From Cephalothrix simula (Eukaryota; Nemertea; Palaeonemertea; Archinemertea; Cephalotrichidae), in assembly GCA_035591015.1 (NCBI GenBank), contig JAXIUW010006675.1:1998-16297 (forward strand): a DNA stretch of 14,300 nucleotides, written 5' to 3'. Below, piece after piece: positions 1-10,708 of this stretch (positions are counted from its first letter, which is position 1; each line of letters starts with the position of its first letter). The notes under the pieces were generated by a model. It was not told where the DNA came from, searched no databases, and saw nothing but the letters and a program-made list of their open reading frames with translations. The translations under genes were made by a program, and so were the position numbers.

Positions 1-429
<429 letters not shown>

Positions 430-628
430 TCATTTAGCTAAATTTTCTAAGTTCTTAATATAAATAATGCAGTAAATAATCTAAAAATTAACATCTACAC
501 TGCATTACTAAATTTAGAAAGCACATTTACATAACACAAAATACACAAATTTCAATTAGCGAGGGGGACACTACGCCCACTCGGGTTGTACAGTACTAAA
601 AAATAACCAAAGGCTACAAAAGGCTACT

Positions 629-1054
629 CAGGGTGACCACTAACTAAGAAATAAAATTCCCTGACATTTGCATCACTTTTTTCTGACCAAGGGCCCATTA
701 TGAGACAGGGGCTAGTAGCTTTCATTATACAACTAAGTCCATCTACTTTCCAACTCAGGAATGTCTCATAATGGGCATATTAATGAATTATTGAATGTAG
801 CGACAAATTTTTTGAGTAAAAAATAGTTTTCACGACACAAATTGGATGATGTACAAAAAGTTGTCGCGACATATTTTTAATCAGCAGGAAATATGCTTGC
901 CCATTGACTAAAAATTCTGGAAATTTCCCTGCCTTTTCCATGATTTTAACCAATTTTTGTAAATTCCCTGACATTTCCATTACATTTTTGCTAATTTTAC
1001 TGATTCCCTGACTTTTCCACGATTTCCGGGTTTTCCAGACCTGTGATCACCCTG
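629..1054. mobile_element. Degenerate nonautonomous element with CAGGGTGA terminal inverted repeats (hAT-like ends)
   Basis: Left end CAGGGTGACCAC (629-640) pairs with right end GTGATCACCCTG (1043-1054), 11 of 12 matching; length is 426 bp. CAGGG-type ends are typical of hAT DNA transposons. The interior has several diverged copies of a word like AATTCCCTGACwTTTCCAT (about 656, 925, 961 and 1001), a sort of repeat I recall from many animal genomes. No transposase is present. The flanking 8 bases (AGGCTACT and AATTTGAA) do not match, so target-site duplication is not confirmed. The 66-residue minus-strand frame at 780-980 is a by-product of the repeated words, not a gene. Confidence 0.55.
694..775. 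repeat. 14-bp perfect inverted repeat inside the CAGGGTGA element
   Basis: CCCATTATGAGACA at 694-707 is matched by its exact complement at 762-775, with a 54-nt spacer. It lies within the 629-1054 element, interrupting the run of CCCTGAC words, so it may be a small nested insertion or an internal fold-back. Confidence 0.75.
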
Positions 1055-1059
1055 AATTT

Positions 1060-1830
1060 GAACAGGGAAAATCTTCATTTTCAAACTACAATTTTGGTCA
1101 CTTTCAGTGAAGAGATTGGTGTTCTGTTTTGTGAATCTGATCATTTAAAATCCAACCTTTCCTTACATACCCATCCCACAAACAGCCATTCCTTACTATA
1201 AAAAATTTTGATTTTAAAATGACCCTTTTTACGCCTCTCCGAGCCTATCGATCCATCCTACTCGCAGTAGAATCGAGGGCGGAAATAACCAAAAATCGAA
1301 CAATGTTAGTCCATATATACACTTTACACTACGATGCGAGACGTCATTCCATTCCATAAACGACCAAGAAAAAAAGCATTAATTTTTAAACAATAACTAT
1401 TAACAATATTGATATTGGTATTCCATAACTTATGGGTATTTGCTATTAAAAATTGTATTTTAGCTTTGAATATATTTATTTACCGCGGCTGATATGGCTG
1501 ATATTGATTGAAACGAACTTTAACGAACGATCAATTTTACTGCGAGTAGGTTGAATCACTAGGACTCGATATATTTCATACATCTCAAAAAACTCTCCGT
1601 GGGAGAAGGGATGTTTTTAATATCTACACTAGGACTAGGACAAGCAAAAAAGAGTCGTTTTAAAATCAAGATTTTTTATAGAGAGGAATGGCAGATATTT
1701 ATATGGGATGGGTATGGAAAGGTGCGGTTTCAAATGATCAGAATCATCAGAAAACTGAGCAACAATCACTTTATTAAAAATGACTATTTGTAGATTGAAA
1801 ATCGAGTTTTTCTTTGTACAAACAGCCTTA
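1060..1830. mobile_element. Long imperfect inverted repeat (fold-back/MITE-like element, about 770 bp)
   Basis: The left arm (about 1060-1275) is the diverged complement of the right arm (about 1535-1830). Anchors are ATACCCATCCCA (1167-1178) with TGGGATGGGTAT (1704-1715), a block around CTATAAAAAAT..TTGATTTTAAAA (about 1194-1223) with about 1654-1684, and CCTACTCGCAGTA (1257-1269) with its complement near 1539-1551. The right arm has roughly 60-90 extra bases between the last two anchors. The loop is about 260 nt. There is no transposase; the plus-strand 64-residue frame at 1599-1793 lies in the right arm and is not a gene. Clean target duplications were not found. Confidence 0.72.
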
Positions 1831-2007
1831 GAATGCTTAGATTTAGATACATTTTGTAGTAGCCTTTGATAGTATTAAAAGTACTAAAGTTGTACTAAAT
1901 TTGTACTAAACTTAAGTAAGTAATTCATATACTAAAAAGTACTACATTTTGGGCAGATTAATACAACGTAAATCGAAATACATGTAGTGTGCCACTTTTT
2001 CATACGA

Positions 2008-2053
2008 GGTTAGGTTTTGTTCCTAATTCCGCAATTAGGAACAAGCCCCAACC
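2008..2053. repeat. Hairpin-forming inverted repeat (21-bp stem, 4-nt loop)
   Basis: TTGTTCCTAATT (2017-2028) and its perfect complement AATTAGGAACAA (2033-2044) flank a CCGC loop. The pairing extends outward to 2008 and 2053 with two mismatches and one G-T pair. It may be the tip of an old element or only a structure in the intron; nothing shows it to be an RNA gene. Confidence 0.75.
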
Positions 2054-2511
2054 GCAAAAACAAAATTAAGTTGAAATATTTTTTTTCAAATTTTGAAAGT
2101 TATGTTGTGGAATAATCATTAGGGGCTGTAAAAAAGTAAGGGGGCCACCATTATTTTAAATGGGAAGGGGATTTTAAGTGGGAATTCGGGGGTACGGGGC
2201 CTACGCCCTATTGTTTTTTTAACATGATAATTATGTCCAATGTTTTTGCCCGTTGTGAGAAACTATAATTAGTTGACAGTTGAATTATTACATATCAAAT
2301 CAAAATGCGGAATTATATTTTTGCCCACACATATGGATTAATTTAATTGAAAGTGCGTCCAGGAAACTCCTTGTTAGCTGACCGGACAACTTGAGTTCCA
2401 AAAATAGAAATAAAGTTTATAAGGAAGGTATACAATTGCAAATAAAATGGAGTCAATATCCGTAATTAGTTATGATTTTTAACAGTATGTGTCACTTAGA
2501 TTAACTTAAAG

Positions 2512-2790
2512 GATTAAGATTAAGACTCCCACATTAAGGGTTTTGTCACCCAAAAAATCCAGTGAATTCAAAACATCATCAAAATGTTTTTCAAATCTAA
2601 AAATAACCATAACCTAAAAATTGGAAAAAATCAATTCAAATCCATAATTCCTAAAATAAACCCTATAGATGTCCCGCATAAAATCCTTACATACAGCTTA
2701 CAGGTACATGATTAAGATTCGAACATCAAGGGCTTTGGCAGACACTAAATCTATTCAAAACATTTATTTCGAAATCTCAATAGCCAACTT
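2512..2790. repeat. Diverged direct repeat, two units
   Basis: The unit at about 2512-2625 (GATTAAGATTAAGACTCC.., ..AAGGGTTTTG.., ..AATTCAAAACAT..) recurs in diverged form at about 2708-2790 (GATTAAGATTCGAACATC, AAGGGCTTTGG, ..TATTCAAAACAT..). The offset is about 190-200 bp and there are indels between the shared words. This suggests an old tandem duplication or two copies of an interspersed repeat. Alignment was by eye. Confidence 0.5.
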
Positions 2791-3299
2791 TTAAAAAACT
2801 TTTTGTAGAGCCCTTATTATTTGGGAAAGAAAATCTCCTAAATATTTAACCCTAAATTTCCCAAAAAAATCATTACCCAATATTGAAAAATTTAATGATT
2901 ACTGATGAACTATCATTGACGAATCTTTGGTCCCACATTTTTACACAATTTGACTACTTTTAACTTTATCAAGGTACCCCACCATATGGATGCTAGCAGC
3001 TTCCTACGTCCTATCGTAATCTAATATCTTGGCAAACAATGGACCCATATTTCCAGCTGAACTGGAAAAGAAACTGTGAAGATCTGGCAGACTGTGGCAC
3101 AAGAAATATTTCAGCACTAAATGCCAAAGTATAAATGCCTTGTTGGATAAGTGAGTGACCTTATTGTATCAATTCTTGTATCAAATTGCAACTAAAAAGC
3201 CTCCATCAAAGAGTGCTAAAAGTCAAAATGCGAACTATTTTCCCCAAATATCAATGCAGGAAACAAGCTTTTAGACAGCAAGGAAATATGTCCCATTTT

Positions 3300-3620
3300 A
3301 TTCCAGATATTTCGAGATAAAGTCTATATCAGTGACAATCAGCTACCCCTATTCTGATAGTATCTCGACTGATCAGATATCATGATATCAGTCCAGATCT
3401 GATTTTACTGATAGAGATATTTTCTATAATATAAAAAGGTGGTTAATTGACAAAGGATAGTGGTAAAAAAGGCTAGAAAATCTATTTGAAAATCTGTAGA
3501 TTAATATCTGATCTGATCAGATTTATGATCTAGATTTAAGGCCACACTGTTTTTATTTGTCACAGTCTAAATGATATTATCTCAAACAAAATCGCTCGTG
3601 TGTAGATTATTTAGATAAGT
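3300..3620. promoter_or_regulatory. WGATAR-word cluster in intron 2 (candidate enhancer)
   Basis: Strict WGATAR words occur at 3315-3320 (AGATAA), 3355-3360 and 3409-3414 (TGATAG), plus TTATCT near 3577 and AGATAA near 3614, among many GATAT/GATC words. A GATA factor gene could bind its own intron here. In AT-rich DNA such words arise by chance, and much of 3340-3540 is itself built of repeated GATA/TATC-like units, so function is only a possibility. Confidence 0.25.
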
Positions 3621-4185
3621 TACAAGAGAATTCAAATGTTTGTCAACTAACAGTAAAAGCTGTTTTTCAACTCGAAAAATCGGAAAAGGAGATCAATTTA
3701 TGTAATTTATAGTGATCCGTATGATTTCGCGGAATTTTTTCTGATTTAGGAACTGATTCGCGCCAAAACTGATATCCTTACGCGACAAAATAACAAGAGA
3801 ATGGCGCCATGAATAATTTTTAAGGGTATAAAAATAGCAAAAAGGTGAAAAGACTAGTTGGAAACACTAACAAATTAAGGGTTTTTTAGTGTTTGGTCAT
3901 TAAAAATATTTTGTATACTTTATATAAATAGCGTATAAGATTTCATCATTTATTTGGACAAAGGTTCGTTCTGTTTTTAGAAGAACGGTGCGGCGCCGAT
4001 TCCACCCAGTCCATTGTAACAAATACTTGTGATTAGCATGATGCATAGCGAGTTTGAGGCATAGCAAACATTGTTATATCAATAGGGTTTAAGCTAGACT
4101 GTAAAAAATCGCAAAATTCGCCCAATATTAAGCCAGACGTTATAATGATTTTCTCAGACTCAATTAAAACAAAATTGAAAATTAA

Positions 4186-4337
4186 ATCTCAAAAATTTAA
4201 TAGGAAATTAGTTTTATAATTTTGAGATGGATAATTAGATTTTATCTCACTTAGTAACGAAAATTTTGCATCTCTGCAATCTCTGCAACCGAAAACTTTC
4301 TTTTACTTAGGATAATAGCCATTTATCCATCTCAAAA
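4186..4337. repeat. Fold-back built on TTTTGAGAT words, with a 15-bp perfect inverted pair
   Basis: TTTTGAGATGGATAA at 4220-4234 is exactly complementary to 4323-4337 (spacer 88). A third copy, ATCTCAAAAATT at about 4186-4197, is also inverted to the 4220 copy. This looks like a decayed inverted-repeat element. Confidence 0.65.
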
Positions 4338-4858
4338 CCTAGAACCTTATAAGTTGTTGCCTGACAACATGATCTCCGATTACAAAACGATTATGAAGTT
4401 TTCATAAATAATAAGATGGCAATAATTATCATAATTTGGCTGATTCTTGATATTTTGAGCATCAAATATCCCTATAATTTTAAGAATTCATATTTACTGT
4501 TCACTAATTAAATATGGCGAAAACGAAACCAAAACAAAATTTGGGCGGTTTAAAACTGAAAACAACCTGTTACGATCAGATTGCCTATCCTTAACGAAGT
4601 GTAGAAATTTGATAGCCATTTATGGCTACATAATTATATGCAACACCCTTGGCTTTCATCTTTATTTTAAAAGGGGCCTGAAAATTATAGTTGGACGCCA
4701 ATTGCTAATGTTGGTCAATCATGGCCATTCTTATCAATTGGTCAGCCATAAAGCCATTCCGAAAGGCAATAATTACAGACCTAACTGACTTAGTGGGCAA
4801 TAGCATGCTTTTAGTCCCCTTATAGTGAACAAATTCGTAACAATTATATTGTAACGTG

Positions 4859-4873
4859 ATGTAACTGTTACAT
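4859..4873. repeat. 15-base palindrome ATGTAACTGTTACAT
   Basis: A perfect odd palindrome (7+1+7) in intron 2, next to other GTAAC/GTTAC words (about 4836-4875). It could be a dimer-binding site or chance in AT-rich DNA. Confidence 0.4.
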
Positions 4874-5504
4874 TATGATAATGGACTGAGCCTTAAATTA
4901 CTATAATTGTTTAATGACTTGAAATGACAAAATATTGTCCTTGCCAATCACATTTTTCTGGCAATTGAGATTCCGAAACATCTCCGGAAAACGAAATTAG
5001 CAATCATTATCTTTAGAACAAAAGGAAGATGGCTAAAATAGATACTGTTATTTTTCTCGGAGAATTCAAGATGTACCGAAAATTACGCTGTTTGTCACAA
5101 TATTGGTAATGAATTACTTTCGGTAAATTATTCACAGCTATTGTTTATCGCTAAACTCATATTCTTGAAAATTTTCGTAACAATTCAACTGTCATCTATT
5201 GTCATTTTATTCAATACTATTTTTTTTAAAAACGGCCAGTGCTTTAAATTTTCGTAAAAAGTCGAAAGAGCATCACTACTTTTGATCAATATTTGGTATT
5301 GATCTCGGCATTCAGTGATATTTTATGGCACACTTGAGTAATTGGCAGCCATTTTGAATTTGAAAACAAATATTCAAAGGGTGAAGGTCATTGTTTGATT
5401 TCTTATACTTTCAAGTAAACAAAAATCACGTTAATACTGTAATAACTTAAAATAAAATAAACGATGTCACAGAGTCATGCATGATGTAATATATCTCTAC
5501 ATAC

Positions 5505-6005
5505 CTGATGATGACCTTGTCTTACTCCTTGCACGTGCCAATGTCGCTGCTTTTAGCATACTTGCAGCAGGATGAAATCCCAGCGTGCTAGCATAATCTG
5601 GTCCCATATATGTTGGATACGACGACATCGGATGTGAAGAATGTGAACTTAAAGCACTAAAAGCGTCAGTAGTCAACATAGCTGATGGTTCCGATGATTT
5701 TCCAGTTTTTTCTAAATTATAGTCACTATTATTGGCAGTTGTATTAGAGTTTGTCTGACTCTCTGGTGTTGTATCTTTAGGAGGAGTAGGTGGAAAACTG
5801 AACAAATGCGGATTGGCACAACTCACTGAGGGGAGAGAACTTGTAGGATTGACGGACAGTTGTGAAGGAGCTCCAGCATGAGAGAGTGATTTACTAAACG
5901 GGCTAATCCAGTTGGAATGGGCGTGTGGAACGACTGTTGGTTTTGTATCAGCAATCCAATGAGGTAGTGCTGAATGAAAATGAGGTCTACATACTTGACT
6001 TCCTC
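5505..6005 (-). CDS. Coding exon 2 of GATA1/2/3-class factor (transactivation region)
   Basis: 501 nt, entered at phase 1 after TTTTTGTAG (AG at 6007-6006) and left at phase 1 before GTATGT (5504). It completes codon 61 and encodes residues 62-227 plus the first base of codon 228. Visible conserved blocks in order are GSQVCRP (62-68), WI at 77-78 where vertebrates have WL/WI, NWISPFSKSLSH (92-103), PHLFSFPPTPPKD (126-138), YPTYMGPDYAS (about 193-203), and an Arg/Ser-rich ARSKTRSSS just before the finger. Each has a clear counterpart in vertebrate GATA2/GATA3. A Ser/Thr/Asn-rich linker lies between FPPTPPKD and YPTY. This is the activation and partner-binding half of the protein; the basic end may add to nuclear import. 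Reading on from codon 228 gives Gly-Met from intron sequence, whereas splicing gives Glu, the conserved residue. Confidence 0.93.
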
Positions 6006-6979
6006 CTACAAAAACAAGATAAACAAGGATATAAAGATAGGTAAACGATAATCCGAATAAACGATAATCAAAATGATAAAGTTTAGAAAAGTTCTACATA
6101 TTCCTTTACTATGAGAATGATATGAAATTATAACCTACTAATAACCAAAACAAGGCTTTGTTTTAAATACATTCTACCTAATTTCCTGCGTGTGTTGACA
6201 TTCCCGAAGGACCCAAACTTGAGTCCAAACATAACTCAGGCGTCTGCAGCCAAATAGATGGGGTTTCACTGAAGTGATGTGGCGTCAAATATTTAAGTGT
6301 TTTTGGTATTTGTGGTTTTGTAATTTTTTTTTCAACTTAATGATAACAAGATAAAAACAGGGGGTTAAATCAGAACAAATCAATTTTATGGCGTGAAGGA
6401 TGTAAAGCAGCCATCTTGATTATTTTATAAACAGATTTTAACATGGTATAGGGTCTTAAGAGATGTGTTTCGCCATGCGAAAACTTGGTGAAAAATTTGA
6501 TTTCAAAATTATAATGTGCATTTTGCTACTGCTAGACGTAATTATATCATTGCTAATCATGCATCAGCTTGAAAATTGGCAAATTATAGCAGTATAACGA
6601 GGCGTTGATACAATTTCATGAATTTAGTGTCATTTTGTTCAAATAAAATTGTCAAAATACATCCCCAGCTGCATCATCTCTTAATTAGTTAATTATGAAA
6701 ACATTCTGAAACACAAATTTGCGTGATGCTCAGTATTAAAGTTTGAAATCGTTAGGTATCTAAAATATAGATATTATAGGATTTCATCTTTTGTAAAAAT
6801 TGAACTGCTTGAGTTCTAACACGCTAAATTTTGACACATGAGCCTTTTCTGATATTATTGAAGTCAAACGTTATAACAATAACAATATTGTAACATTAGA
6901 ATAATGTTTTGATAATTTGCATGGCAGCCATTTTTAAAATTTGCATAAAAGGTCATAAAGCGTCCAAAAACTAATCCCT

Positions 6980-7006
6980 TGCAATAAAAATTACGTTTTT
7001 ATTGCA
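6980..7006. repeat. Small perfect hairpin in intron 1
   Basis: TGCAATAAAAA (6980-6990) and its perfect complement (6996-7006) flank a 5-nt loop TTACG. No flanking element or RNA family was recognised. Confidence 0.65.
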
Positions 7007-8819
7007 CCCGAAAGAATTGCATATATATGAAATCCTTCCTCTTCTCTGCTCTTTTCTACACCTGCATAAGCATCTACTGTTTAGAAGTAGATACACCTGT
7101 AAACTAAATAAAACGTTTTGTTTTGGGTAATAAAAGTTACTTTAGTATTCATTATCTACTGATCTATCCATGAGATTATCTAACAAGTTAACATATAGTA
7201 ACAATGTTAATCAATTAAGAGGTTACCGAGGGCCGAACAACCCCCCGGGAGAGAAACAAATTTTGAGATGGAAGATATACCGGATGAACACCCCCATCAT
7301 AAACAAACATCTGGCTCCTCTGTGCTCCTTCAAGCTGCCACTAGGCGCCAAGAAACAAAAATTTAAACAACTGTTACGTCGATGATTCTTGAATCTTGGA
7401 TTAAGAATTCAAGTGTTAGATCATGTAAGTCATGTGATCATGATTCCATAGAGTTCAATGAATGGAACTGAATGGAATGATTGAACAAACGAGTGTAACC
7501 TAATGCAATACAGTATAGGGCCTGTGCCTAGGGAGGGTTATAAAACACTTTCAAAATATTTGTGTAATAATCCTTTAATTGATTTGTGATTTTGATCAAA
7601 ATTAACAGTTATTTAAGCTCAAAGAATAATCCTGAAATTGGTGAGACAGTTATTTCCCGAGTTATTTCTACTTTCAACCTAATTTTCATTATTTGGTAAG
7701 TGCTCCCCGTAACATGAGAGTTGGTGCAGGGATGTCGTCGATTTTTTAATTAGAGAAATCAAGAAAAATGACCATTATAGCAAACATTCTCTACCAATAA
7801 AATTTTGATTTTAAAATGTTTAACTATGGGGTAAACCTATTAAACTTAGCATTTTTAATGGAATGCGGAAAAAAAATATTTCGATACTGACTTTACTAAT
7901 CGTTGAAATTAATTAAAATTTTTCTTTAATTAATAATTTGTGAATTTGTTATAAAATTGTTTTTAGTCATTTAATTCTATGATTTGCAAGTGATTACCAC
8001 CGAAATAGTCACAAATGATTCCAAAAAATCCAAACATGAAAATAAAATAATGTATTGAATTAAAATTTAGTCTTTGAATTTTGAATTTAGTCGTATAATG
8101 GAAATAATGAAGATAGAGTGGTGTCCTAAGGTCGGGAGCCCGGGTCGGGAGTATAATTGATTTAAAATATTTTAAATTATAGGTAACTTGATAATATTTA
8201 CTTAAGATATATCATTAGGTATCATACGATACGAAGATATTATTTTTTCACATTTTTGTCTAAAAAATCCCAACAATGAACGGAATAAGGCCCCAATGCA
8301 TAAAAAATTGCATTTCACAATATGGCAGATGCCAAATATTAAACATAAAAGAAGAGGAGATAGAAGTAATGATAACTTATAACGTTTTACAATATACAAA
8401 CTGACGAAAAATACTTCTTACAAATAATTTTTTTCCGTTTTGTGTCTTTTTTTCTATATAAATACTTTTTTAAAATTTTTGCACGAACTAACTGATATAA
8501 AATATATATTTTAAACATGTAATTATAAGGCCCTATCATCGTTCCAAACTTAGGATACATTGTAAAAGGTATTCCTTTTTGTTCAGTGTGAGGTAACTCC
8601 AAAAAAGTTCTTTTAAGCTTTTTTTCAGATTATTAACACTGGCTCATGAATGATGATGATAAATAACAAATAAATCTATTCAACCTGTTTTGAGATTTTT
8701 CAAAACGAAAAATGTGGAAAAATCATAAATGTTCAGACTAAAGTTTAACTATCTTTGGCGCTGAACACTTGCTATTTTACAGACAAATTAAATTGAGTAA
8801 TAATGCTCATCAATGAAGC

Positions 8820-8945
8820 ATTTACGAGCAATTAATCGTTAATTGCTAACACGATCTGGATTCAATCATATTATTTTGACAGATAATCCAAGTTTAACCA
8901 AATCTGAGTCAATTCGATCGAGTTATCGTGTAATTAGATTAATTT
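8820..8945. promoter_or_regulatory. Homeodomain/GATA word cluster in intron 1 (candidate enhancer)
   Basis: A 9-bp inverted repeat with a 3-nt loop, AGCAATTAA (8827-8835) and TTAATTGCT (8839-8847), places two TAAT cores back to back. Downstream are TGACAGATAA (8877-8886), where a TGACAG word typical of TALE factors overlaps an AGATAA GATA word, and GTAATTAG near 8930. The arrangement is suggestive of regulatory DNA, but nothing beyond the words supports it. Confidence 0.22.
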
Positions 8946-9339
8946 AACTAATAAGTAGATTGTTGGTGATCGGTGTTTGAAGTGTATTAAGGATTAAGAA
9001 AGTTATTTACCAAAAACGTAGTAAATAGTGATGGTGCAATCAAAAATTTTTGATGCAATCGACAAGTTCTATTTCGCTGCCTTGTCATTTATTAATCAAA
9101 ATTTCTGAGATGTTACCAATAGATAAAATCATCAAATCAATGAAGTTAGAATAAATTATCTTTGTTTGAAGAGAATCAATGCCAAAAATTGTTTGGTAAC
9201 AATGACATTTGCTTCTGCAACATCTGCCATTTGCTTCTCAATTTTCATCACTTAATTTATTCACGAAATTAATGACGCTGAGTTGTAAATTCTTAATTAA
9301 AAATTACCAAATTATATTTTTTTCTAAAATAATTAATCA

Positions 9340-9590
9340 AGAGGAAACAGAAACTGGAAACATTAAAATATGGAAACCAATATTTAAATTTCCTTGTAGG
9401 GGTCAATGAAGACTAAAGAAGGGACATTATCATTTCGAGACGCATGAAACAATAGCTTTTAGCAATAGCTTTAGTCATACATGACCCCTCTTTATTAACA
9501 TATACAGGATTTTTTTACTTTCGATGTTTTATGCTTCCATGTTTCCTGTTTCCATATTTCGTAGAAACCCACAAAAGTTATAGCAAATTA
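9340..9590. repeat. TGGAAAC/GTTTCC inverted-repeat module, copy 1
   Basis: The left side has GGAAACAGAAACTGGAAAC and TATGGAAACC (about 9343-9377). The right side has the inverse words CTTCCATGTTTCCTGTTTCC (about 9535-9554) followed by TAGAAACCCA (9562-9571). An inner pair is clear: AGGGGTCA..GACTAAAG at 9398-9418 and CTTTAGTC..TGACCCCT at 9469-9489. It resembles copy 2 at 10320-10490 in word order and ending. Confidence 0.6.
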
Positions 9591-10320
9591 TAGAAAGGAT
9601 GACAAAACCGTTTGAGTAATATTGGAAGAAAAGATGAAAAATATTTGGAAACAAAAACTGTCATACGGAAAAAGATAAAAGATGGAACCAAAAAATGTGA
9701 AAAAAGTTGAAAGATGTTGATAAGCAAAAAAAAAAAACTTAAAGAAAAGCATGAAACAATATACATGCAATTGGCGAAGGTCAAAAAGTTATAATAAAAC
9801 TTTCAAAACTTCATAACAATTTTAAGTAAATAAAACTTGGAATTGCAATGTTGTGAAAAACCTTCAAAAAATCATTAACATTAACAAGTATGATGGATGG
9901 AGGATGATAACCTTGAAATTTTGAAGAAAATGTTGAAAAGAAGAAAGATAAACACAACCTATAATTTATCAAAATGAATCAATTCAAATTTTGAACCGAG
10001 AAGTTAGAGGATAATAAAAGTTTAAACGAAAATCGATAGCAGAAAACGAAGAAAGTAACAACAAAATCATTTGGAAATTAGAAACATAATAGAAGCAAAA
10101 GATGACTAAAAATGGCACAATTAAAGTTAAATAATAGGTAGATTATTTCCACCTATTATCTGAACCTCCCACCCTTACATTATATAAAATCTTAAAAACT
10201 CATAGCTTAAAAATATAAAAATAAGAAATAGAAGCAAAATAACCTCAATAAGGCTGCTTCTGAAAGAACATAATTAAGAAAAACTTAAGACAAGAGATAC
10301 TTAAAAAAGAAGCTTTTTAA
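9591..10320. repeat. Purine-rich, strand-asymmetric tract
   Basis: About 730 bases in which the plus strand is strongly A- and G-rich with words such as GAAAAGATGAAAA, AAAGATGG and GAAGAAAG, including a run of 13 A at about 9727-9739. In the GATA transcript it reads as a long U/C-rich stretch of intron 1. No coding sense on either strand: the minus-strand frame is low complexity (Phe/Leu/Ser). It is bounded on both sides by the TGGAAAC/GTTTCC modules. Confidence 0.55.
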
Positions 10321-10490
10321 CGACACCTTGAAATTAAAAGAGTGGAAACTGGAGACAGAATATAGAAAAGAGTTCACTTTAAAGAGTTATGAGTTGAAAA
10401 GTCAATTCTTTCATCTGTTTCCACGTTTTTTTGTTTCCAGTTTTCCATGAATATTTTTTAGAAACCCATATGAATTATTGGGCAATTATT
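10321..10490. repeat. TGGAAAC/GTTTCC inverted-repeat module, copy 2
   Basis: Contains GTGGAAACTGGAGACAG (about 10342-10358), then the inverse CTGTTTCCACG and TTGTTTCCAG (about 10416-10440), then TTTTAGAAACCCATATGAATTATTGGGCAATTA, shown here only in part by TAGAAACCCA at 10459-10468. The last part matches the end of copy 1 in direct orientation at a distance of about 897 bp. It ends roughly 40 bases from the intron 1 donor. Confidence 0.58.
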
Positions 10491-10527
10491 CTTTTTTCAC
10501 AGGCTATATAAAAGCAAAGTTTCTTAC

Positions 10528-10708
10528 CTGCTGGGTGTCTATATCCATGAACCCCTCTTGGACCACCGGAATATGAATAAGGACCAGCTTCCATTTGAGA
10601 GTGGAAAAACATATCTGGGGTTATTTCAGGTGCCTCCATTGGATTATCGAGTGTTGAACGTTCAGGTCGAATCCAAGCACTTGGTTGATTTTGATCAGTA
10701 ACGTCCAT
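10528..10708 (-). CDS. Coding exon 1 of GATA1/2/3-class factor (start codon exon)
   Basis: This exon encodes residues 1-60 plus the first base of codon 61. The ATG at 10708-10706 is chosen because the protein then begins MDVTDQ, like vertebrate GATA2/3. It has A at -3 and G at +4, and an in-frame TAA lies ten codons upstream (10738-10736). The exon ends CAG|GTAAGAA at 10528/10527. The encoded segment is acidic to neutral and rich in Pro, Gly and Tyr (EAPEITPDMFF, then GPYSYSGGPRGVHGYRHPA). It corresponds to the vertebrate region with the EEVDVLFN stretch and is much less conserved than the finger. It has no folded domain that I can recognise and is probably part of the N-terminal transactivation region. 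Reading past the donor would add an unrelated tail (KKLCFY and on) and then a stop, which is intron. Confidence 0.92.

Larger units (their letters stand above)
6006..10527 (-). other. Intron 1 of the GATA gene (4522 nt)
   Basis: GTAAGAA donor at 10527 and TTTTTGTAG acceptor at 6006. No coding sequence is recognisable. The short frames at 7170-7385, 8202-8602, 9209-9409 and 9578-9784 have low-complexity translations and no family resemblance. Contents: a small hairpin at 6980-7006, a GC-richer patch at about 7225-7335 of unknown nature, very AT-rich DNA at 7540-8700, a TAAT/GATA word cluster at 8820-8945, and a repeat block with a purine-rich core at 9340-10490 close to the donor. Nothing notable is seen in 6010-6970 or 7340-8600. 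Confidence 0.9.

Noticed and set aside
780-980. 66-residue minus-strand frame with repeated MSGN/MEKAGKF-like words
   Set aside because: The words come from the repeated CCCTGAC..TTCCAT units of the CAGGGTGA element.
7170-7385. 71-residue plus-strand frame over a GC-richer patch in intron 1
   Set aside because: No recognisable domain and opposite strand to the host gene. The patch at about 7225-7335 could be a conserved non-coding piece or a repeat remnant, but nothing shows it is coding.
8202-8602. Two overlapping minus-strand frames of 65 and 71 residues
   Set aside because: Hydrophobic and Lys/Ile-rich translations typical of very AT-rich DNA; no start context, domain or homolog known to me.
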